In this document: one piece after another, positions 58,833 through 64,000 of the stretch
How the letters are laid out: every line of letters begins with the position of its first letter
Numbering within the stretch: position 1 is the first letter of the stretch
Assembly (NCBI GenBank): GCA_036501185.1
Contig: DASYAU010000149.1
Location: 1-64,000, forward strand
From: Korobacter sp036501185
GTDB lineage: Bacteria; Acidobacteriota; Terriglobia; Terriglobales; Acidobacteriaceae
DNA: 64,000 nucleotides
Direction of reading: 5' to 3'
Made by a program: the position numbers and the translations under genes
The notes under the pieces: generated by a model
What the model was told of the DNA's origin: nothing
What the model saw: the letters and a program-made list of their open reading frames with translations, nothing else
Databases searched by the model: none

Positions 58833-60227
58833 ATGGCAGAGATGGCGCAGGATCCTCCGGGGCAGAATCCAATACAAACGAGCGTTTTACGGAAGTTCTT
58901 CGATCGACTTCCGGCGCTGCAGGTGCGCAATTTTCAGCTGTTCTTTGCCGGGCAGATGATTTCGCTCGTCGGCACCTGGATGGACAATATTGCTGAGGCG
59001 TGGCTGGTCTATCGCCTCACCGGTTCATCCTTGAAATTGGGGGCCGTAGGATTTTGCAGCCAGATCCCAGTGTTCCTGTTCGCGCCGCTGGGCGGAATCG
59101 TTGCCGACCGGTATAACCGCCACCGCATCATCATCGCAACCCAGACTCTCTCCATGATCTTAGCGGGCATTCTTGCCACGCTCACGCTCACGCACAGAGT
59201 GCAGGTGTGGCACATCTTCCTTCTCGCCGCGCTGATGGGCGTAGTGAATGCGTTCGATATTCCAGCGCGGCAGGCTTTCCTTTCCGATATGGTCGGGCGG
59301 GGAAACCTGATGAATGCGATTGCCCTGAATTCGTCGATGTTCAATGGCGCGCGCATTGTCGGTCCGGCGGTGGCGGGGATTCTGGTAGCGAGCATTGGTG
59401 AGGGCTGGTGCTTCGCGTCGAACTCCCTGAGCTACATCGCAGTAATTACCGGCTTGCTGATGATGCGGCTGAAGTACACTCCGCGGGTCGGCGCACGAGA
59501 CAAGTCGCCAATTCACGACATCGTCGAAGGTTTCAGATTCGTGCAGGGTGCAAAACCGATTCGCCTTCTGCTGCTCTTGCTGGGACTGGTGAGCCTGGTG
59601 GGCATGCCCTTCTCGGTGCTGATGCCGATTTTTGCCGACCGCATTTTGCACGGCGGCGCCCGCGGCCTGGGCGTCCTGATGGGCGCAACGGGCGTTGGAG
59701 CGCTCGCAGGCGCTCTGACGCTTGCATTGAAAAAAGGTTTGAAGGGGATCAGCCGGATCATCAGCTATTGCGCACTCGGCTTTGGAACGAGCTTGGTCCT
59801 GTTTTCGTTTTCGCGGTACTTTTGGCTGTCGGCTCTCTTCCTGATTCCGGTCGGATATTTCATGATGGTTCAGATGGCGAGCTCGAATACGTTGCTGCAA
59901 TCCATGTCGCCTGATCATCTGCGCGGCCGGGTGCTCGCGTTGTACTCGATGATGTTTATGGGTATGGCACCGTTTGGAGCTCTGTTCGCGGGCGCAATTG
60001 CCGACCGAATTGGAGCGCCTTATACCGTGCTAGTCGGTGCGATCGCTTGTATCTGCGGTGGTATATGGTTTGCACGAAACCTGTCATCGTTCCGCGAAGG
60101 GGCACGCCGCATGGTGCTGGCGCAACAGATGGTCGGCGGTGAGCCTGCTCCTGAAGTTACGGCGGGAGGACTGCTGCCGGAGAGCGATGAAGCCCTTGGG
60201 CAAGACCCGGTGAGTTCAACTTCCTGA
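58833..60227 (+). CDS. MFS exporter (EntS-like, MFS_3)
   Basis: 464 residues (455 from a nearby ATG at 58860 is less likely; MAEM or MAQD starts lie within three codons of each other). Twelve membrane helices; the N-terminal AGQMISLVGTWMDNIAEAWLVYRLT and PLGGIVADRYNRHRIII are characteristic of the enterobactin-exporter-type MFS_3 family. The second half has GVLMGATGVGALAGAL and MASSNTLLQSMSPDHLRGRVLALY. It likely exports a small molecule or drug by proton antiport. A short soluble tail ends the protein. Confidence 0.9.
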   Translation: MAEMAQDPPGQNPIQTSVLRKFFDRLPALQVRNFQLFFAGQMISLVGTWMDNIAEAWLVYRLTGSSLKLGAVGFCSQIPVFLFAPLGGIVADRYNRHRIIIATQTLSMILAGILATLTLTHRVQVWHIFLLAALMGVVNAFDIPARQAFLSDMVGRGNLMNAIALNSSMFNGARIVGPAVAGILVASIGEGWCFASNSLSYIAVITGLLMMRLKYTPRVGARDKSPIHDIVEGFRFVQGAKPIRLLLLLLGLVSLVGMPFSVLMPIFADRILHGGARGLGVLMGATGVGALAGALTLALKKGLKGISRIISYCALGFGTSLVLFSFSRYFWLSALFLIPVGYFMMVQMASSNTLLQSMSPDHLRGRVLALYSMMFMGMAPFGALFAGAIADRIGAPYTVLVGAIACICGGIWFARNLSSFREGARRMVLAQQMVGGEPAPEVTAGGLLPESDEALGQDPVSSTS

Positions 60228-60314
60228 GCGCGGCGAAGGTTCCATTTGAACGCCGGAAAGTGCCATGTAATCAGCAGAATTCAGCAACTATGATTGCAGG
60301 AGTTGGAGGCAGTC

Positions 60315-60500
60315 ATGTTTGGCGATCTTGGAGTCCCCGAAGTACTTTTCATTCTAGGTATCGCGCTATTAATTTTTGGGCCGCATAAACTGGGCGATCT
60401 GGGCAAGGGGCTTGGGCAAGGCATTAAAGAGTTCAAGTCAGCGTTCCGCGATCCTGCACCGGAACCGAAGAAGGAAGAGAAGAAGGAAATTACCGCGTAA
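60315..60500 (+). CDS. tatA: Twin-arginine translocase subunit TatA
   Basis: 61 residues from ATG 60315, with GGAGG six bases upstream. One membrane helix (VPEVLFILGIALLIF), then the hinge FGPHKL and an amphipathic helix (LGDLGKGLGQGIKEFKSAF) and a charged tail. TatA forms the pore for folded proteins. TatB and TatC are not in the window, so this is a stand-alone copy. A strong terminator follows. Confidence 0.93.
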   Translation: MFGDLGVPEVLFILGIALLIFGPHKLGDLGKGLGQGIKEFKSAFRDPAPEPKKEEKKEITA

Positions 60501-60521
60501 ACGGCGCGGAACGAAATGGCA

Positions 60522-60549
60522 GCGGCCGGAGACCTCCGGCCGTTTTGCT
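60522..60549 (+). terminator. Rho-independent terminator of tatA
   Basis: cggccgga (60522-60529) pairs with tccggccg (60534-60541), then TTTTGCTTT. Confidence 0.88.
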
Positions 60550-60634
60550 TTTTGCGGCGGATAGGCTCGAGATGGCGGTTTTGCAGATTCGGGTGCTTAC
60601 CAGTAGTATGGCCTGATTCTTCATATCGCTACGG

Positions 60635-63600
60635 GTGAACCTGCTGATGACATTCCGCTCGCTTGCTGCCAAACGCAATCTGGTCACGTTATTGTTCGCG
60701 GTGTTCTTTCTCAGTCTCGGAGTTAGTGCACAGCAGTACTCGCAAGACAAATTCTCCGCGATGAAATGGCGTGAGATTGGTCCGTTCCGTGGAGGTCGTG
60801 CGCTCGCGGTGACGGGGGTGCCGGGAGATCCCTCGACGTTCTATTTCGGCGCGGTGGCGGGCGGTGTCTGGAAAACAATTGACGCCGGTGCCACCTGGAA
60901 GCCGATCGCCGACAAGGCGGGCATCACGTCGGTTGGCGCGATCGCGGTTTCAGCGAGCGATCACAATGTTCTCTACGTTGGATCGGGCGAGGCGTGCATC
61001 CGCGGCAACATCACCTACGGCAACGGCGTGTTCAAGACGGTGGACGGCGGCGAGACGTGGCAGCATCTCGGTCTGGAAGATACCCGCCACATCGGCCGGC
61101 TGATTGTCGATCCGAAGAACCCGAACCGCGTGTTCGTTGCCGCACTGGGTCATGCTTTTGGACCGAATGAAATGCGCGGCGTGTTCCGCACGTTGGATGG
61201 TGGCAAGACTTGGGAGAAGGTGCTGTACAAGGACGAGCAGACCGGAGCGATCGACATCCAGTTCGATCCGAACAATGCAAACACGATTTATGCCGCGATG
61301 TGGCAAGTAGTTCGCAAGCCGTGGAACCTGAGCAGCGGTGGCCCGGGAAGCGGCCTGTATAAGTCCACGGATGGCGGGACGACTTGGACGCGGCTCGAAG
61401 GCCATGGATTGCCCGAGGGCATTTACGGGCGCATAGGTATTGCTGTGGCGGCGAATTCCGCGCGCGTTTATGCGCTGATCGAAGCGAAAGAAGGCGGTAT
61501 TTTCCGCTCCGAGGATTACGGCGCGACCTGGACGAAGATCAATGCCGATGAGCGCTTCACGCAACGCGCCTGGTACTTCACGCATATCTTCGCGGATCCC
61601 AAGAACATCGACACAGTGTACGTGCTGAATACGGGCGCATTCCGTTCAGCGGATGGCGGGAAAAACTTCGATCTGCTTCCGGCGCCGCACGGCGACCATC
61701 ATGGTCTTTGGATCGATCCCGAGAACACGGACCACATCATCAACAGTAATGACGGGGGTGCGACGATCACTCTCGATGGCGGGAAGACGTGGTCGACGCA
61801 GATGAACCAGCCGACCGCGCAGTTCTACCACATCGCGGCGGACAACCGTTACCCGTATTGGGTGTACGGCGCGCAGCAGGACAACTCAACTGTCGGAATT
61901 GCAACCATGGACGAGGAAGAAGGCGTAATCGGCCGCTGGGATTGGTACGCCGTAGGTGGCGGCGAGAGCGGCTACATCGCGCCGGATCCGAAAGACGCAA
62001 ACATCGTTTATGCCGGAGATGGCGGCGGGGTAGTGACGCGTTACAACCACGCCAAAGAGACGATCCAGGACATCTCGCCGATTCCGTTGGACACCTCCGG
62101 CCAGGGTGCGTCAACGCAGAAGGTGCGCTTCCAATGGACGGAGCCGATCATCGTTTCGCCGTTCGACGCGAACACGATTTATACGGCGGGCGACCGCATC
62201 TTCAAGTCAACCGACCAGGGACGTAGTTGGAAGGAAATCAGCCCGGACCTGACCCGCAACGATAAGACGAAGCAGCAGCCGTCAGGCGGCCCCATCACCC
62301 TCGACATCACCACCGTAGAGTATTACGACACGGTGTTCACACTGGCGGAATCGCCTAAGCAGAAAGATCTTTTGTGGGCCGGAACCGATGATGGTTTGGT
62401 GAAACTATCGCGCGATGGCGGCGGACACTGGGAAGATGTGACGCCGAAAGCGATTCCGGAATGGAGCATGGTGAGCCTGCTGGAGGCGTCGCCGTTCGAC
62501 GCCGGAACGGCCTATATCGCGGTGGATCGTCACAAGCTCGACGACCTTAAGCCATACGCTTATAAAACTCACGACTTCGGCAAGACGTGGACGGCAATCA
62601 CTGCGGGTATTCCCGATGGCGCGTTCGTCCATGCAGTTCGCGAGGACACGGTACGTAAGGGATTGCTATTCGCAGGCACCGAAAAAGGTGTGTACGTCTC
62701 CTTCAACGACGGAGCGAACTGGGAGCCGTTGCAATTGAATATGCCAGTTGTCCCGATCCACGATCTCGTCGTTCATGCCGATGATTTGGCGGTTGCGACG
62801 CATGGCCGCTCGTTCTGGGTGCTGGATGATCTGACGCCTTTGCGTGAACTGGGAAGCTCGGCTGTGGCGGCGACGTTATACCGTCCGCGCGGCGGATACC
62901 GCCTGCATTACCCGGATGCCGTCGATAAGCGACGTCCGGTGGGCGAGAATCCGCCGAATGGATCAACCTTCTACTATTACTTGAAGGATTCCCCGAAAGA
63001 CGAAGCAACCTTGGAGATATTGGATGCTCAAGGGAAGCTGGTAAAGAAGTTCTCCAACAAGGAAAAGAACGCGGAGGGTCAGCCTCAGGAATGGCCGGAC
63101 CTCGAACCGCCGCCGGATGTGATTCCGGCGAAAGCGGGGCTGAACCGGTTTGCGTGGAATTTGCGATACGAAGATCCGGTGCAATCGCCGGGAGCGTTCT
63201 ACGAAGGATTGCCTCCGCAAGGTCCAGTGGCAGCGCCGGGAAAATACACCGTTCGCTTGACGGTGGACGGTCACCATTTCGACCAGCCGTTCGAGTTGAA
63301 GGCGGATCCGCGGGAACCACCTGACCAGGTGCAGCAGGTGGAGCAGCAGGTCGCGTTCGAACTGCAGGTGCGGTCGGAAATCACCAAGCTGCACACGGCG
63401 GTGAACCAGATCCGCGATGTGCGGGAGAAACTGGAGACACTGAAGAAGTGGATCGGCAAGGACGCGAAAGGGCAAGCCGTAATCGAAGCCGCGGATGCGC
63501 TGGACAAACAAATGTCGGCTGTGGAGGAAAAGCTGATCCAGGTGAAGCTAAAGAGTTCGGAAGGGAACCTGCGCTATCCGAACATGCTCAACGAGGAGTG

Positions 63601-63790
63601 GGCGACGTTCGCCATGCTTGTAGATATCGCCGATGCGGCGCCGACGCAACAGCAGCAGGACGTCTTCAAGATGTTGTCGCAGCAGACAGATGAAAGCGTC
63701 GACAAGTGGGAGCAAATCAGGAAGACGGATGTGCCAAAGCTGAACGAGGTGCTGAAGAGTTCGGGGGCGGTGACGATCGGGGCGGAATAG
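60635..63790 (+). CDS. Secreted BNR/VPS10-like propeller protein
   Basis: 1051 residues from GTG 60635, or 1047 from ATG 60647 (MTFRSL). Signal peptide ending near LGVSAQQ. Repeated Asp-box motifs typical of WD40/BNR or sortilin-like propellers are seen (TIDAGATW, TVDGGETW, TLDGGKTW, STDGGTTW, SRDGGGHW). The last 250 residues are a beta-rich domain followed by a long helix (LQVRSEITKLHTAVNQI, EKLIQVKLK). Relatives are often annotated as glycosyl hydrolases, but no catalytic residues can be identified. Secretion may relate to the neighbouring tatA only by chance, as no twin-arginine motif is seen. Confidence 0.9.
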   Translation: MNLLMTFRSLAAKRNLVTLLFAVFFLSLGVSAQQYSQDKFSAMKWREIGPFRGGRALAVTGVPGDPSTFYFGAVAGGVWKTIDAGATWKPIADKAGITSVGAIAVSASDHNVLYVGSGEACIRGNITYGNGVFKTVDGGETWQHLGLEDTRHIGRLIVDPKNPNRVFVAALGHAFGPNEMRGVFRTLDGGKTWEKVLYKDEQTGAIDIQFDPNNANTIYAAMWQVVRKPWNLSSGGPGSGLYKSTDGGTTWTRLEGHGLPEGIYGRIGIAVAANSARVYALIEAKEGGIFRSEDYGATWTKINADERFTQRAWYFTHIFADPKNIDTVYVLNTGAFRSADGGKNFDLLPAPHGDHHGLWIDPENTDHIINSNDGGATITLDGGKTWSTQMNQPTAQFYHIAADNRYPYWVYGAQQDNSTVGIATMDEEEGVIGRWDWYAVGGGESGYIAPDPKDANIVYAGDGGGVVTRYNHAKETIQDISPIPLDTSGQGASTQKVRFQWTEPIIVSPFDANTIYTAGDRIFKSTDQGRSWKEISPDLTRNDKTKQQPSGGPITLDITTVEYYDTVFTLAESPKQKDLLWAGTDDGLVKLSRDGGGHWEDVTPKAIPEWSMVSLLEASPFDAGTAYIAVDRHKLDDLKPYAYKTHDFGKTWTAITAGIPDGAFVHAVREDTVRKGLLFAGTEKGVYVSFNDGANWEPLQLNMPVVPIHDLVVHADDLAVATHGRSFWVLDDLTPLRELGSSAVAATLYRPRGGYRLHYPDAVDKRRPVGENPPNGSTFYYYLKDSPKDEATLEILDAQGKLVKKFSNKEKNAEGQPQEWPDLEPPPDVIPAKAGLNRFAWNLRYEDPVQSPGAFYEGLPPQGPVAAPGKYTVRLTVDGHHFDQPFELKADPREPPDQVQQVEQQVAFELQVRSEITKLHTAVNQIRDVREKLETLKKWIGKDAKGQAVIEAADALDKQMSAVEEKLIQVKLKSSEGNLRYPNMLNEEWATFAMLVDIADAAPTQQQQDVFKMLSQQTDESVDKWEQIRKTDVPKLNEVLKSSGAVTIGAE

Positions 63791-63805
63791 CTCCGATCTT
63801 AGAAT

Positions 63806-64000
63806 CTAGATTTCCTCCCGCACCTTTTTCGTCATCTCGCGGACGGCAGTTTCGTCGCGCCGGTACCACATCCATTGTCCGCGGCGCTGAATGTTGACGA
63901 GACCAGAGTCGGCAAGAACTTTCATGTGGTGCGAGATGGTGGGCTGCGAGAGCTTGATGCGAGCTTCGATGTCTCGCGCGCAAAGGCCGGTGGATTCCCC
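63806..64000 (-). CDS. ArsR-family winged-helix regulator, 5' end cut by window
   Basis: The last 64 codons of a minus-strand gene ending in TAG at 63806. The winged-helix motif is ARDIEARIKLSQPTISHHM followed by KVLADSGLVNIQRRGQWMWYR, the classic ArsR recognition helix and wing. ArsR proteins repress metal or stress operons and usually sense through N-terminal or C-terminal residues; those at the N-terminus are outside the window. It is convergent with the BNR protein gene, with 15 bases between stop codons. Confidence 0.88.
   Translation of the reverse strand, partial: GESTGLCARDIEARIKLSQPTISHHMKVLADSGLVNIQRRGQWMWYRRDETAVREMTKKVREEI

Noticed and set aside
1..64000. tRNA genes, insertion sequences or prophage
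   Set aside because: No T-loop-like gttcgaatcc signature in a cloverleaf context, no transposase or integrase motif and no phage structural genes were seen by eye; a covariance-model scan would be decisive.

Overview
The window looks like a stretch of core chromosome from a GC-rich, diderm bacterium, most likely an acidobacterium of the Terriglobia (Koribacter-like) type. That placement is an inference. It rests on LpxB and LptE (an outer membrane with LPS), very large secreted BNR/sortilin-like propeller proteins at both ends, MacB-type permeases without a neighbouring ATPase, a Ser/Thr kinase fused to a TolB/FlgO-like domain and TPRs, and CsbD and Lmo0937-type stress proteins. I saw no prophage, transposase, CRISPR array, rRNA or tRNA.

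Layout. 1-11.1 kb: 3'-truncated BNR protein, RsbW-like anti-sigma kinase, PfpI protein, a repeat-rich stretch (5.0-6.5 kb) with two small genes, orphan HyuA, secreted M28 peptidase, csbD and an Lmo0937-type peptide. 11.4-19.2 kb: pheA, lon (with an HspR-type HAIR operator and a foldable leader), two tandem FtsX/MacB permeases, a 92-aa protein overlapping midA. 19.3-33.7 kb, mostly minus strand: M1-peptidase-like protein lacking catalytic residues, lpxB, a STAS protein, amidohydrolase, ankyrin protein, ABC exporter, ketoacyl synthase, acyl-CoA dehydrogenase, SRPBCC protein, threonine aldolase, HemW. 33.7-41.2 kb, plus strand: meaB-mce-tsaB-rimI, a DUF465 gene, psd-pssA, then a cysteine-less Asd homologue overlapping lptE and holA. 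41.4-45.5 kb: the TPR kinase, two small genes and about 0.6 kb of non-coding repeat-bearing DNA. 45.5-64 kb: transglutaminase-like protein, OYE, SDR, inositol-phosphate synthase, coiled-coil membrane protein, DUF421, an FxLYD-like protein overlapping PolX, CPA2 antiporter, YyaL, acetyltransferase, MFS exporter, tatA, a second BNR protein and the end of an ArsR regulator.

How the genes fit together. Envelope biogenesis dominates: lpxB, lptE, psd and pssA for lipid A and phospholipid, tatA for export, and secreted peptidases and propellers as cargo. MeaB and Mce serve the methylmalonyl-CoA branch, next to tsaB/rimI for tRNA and ribosomal protein modification. Proteostasis and stress are represented by lon, pfpI, csbD and the anti-sigma/STAS proteins. 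The observations most worth following are the HAIR site over the lon ribosome-binding site, the apparently inactive M1 homologue with TPRs, the Asd homologue without its nucleophile in the lptE-holA operon, and the palindromic intergenic repeat family at 5.0-6.5 kb.
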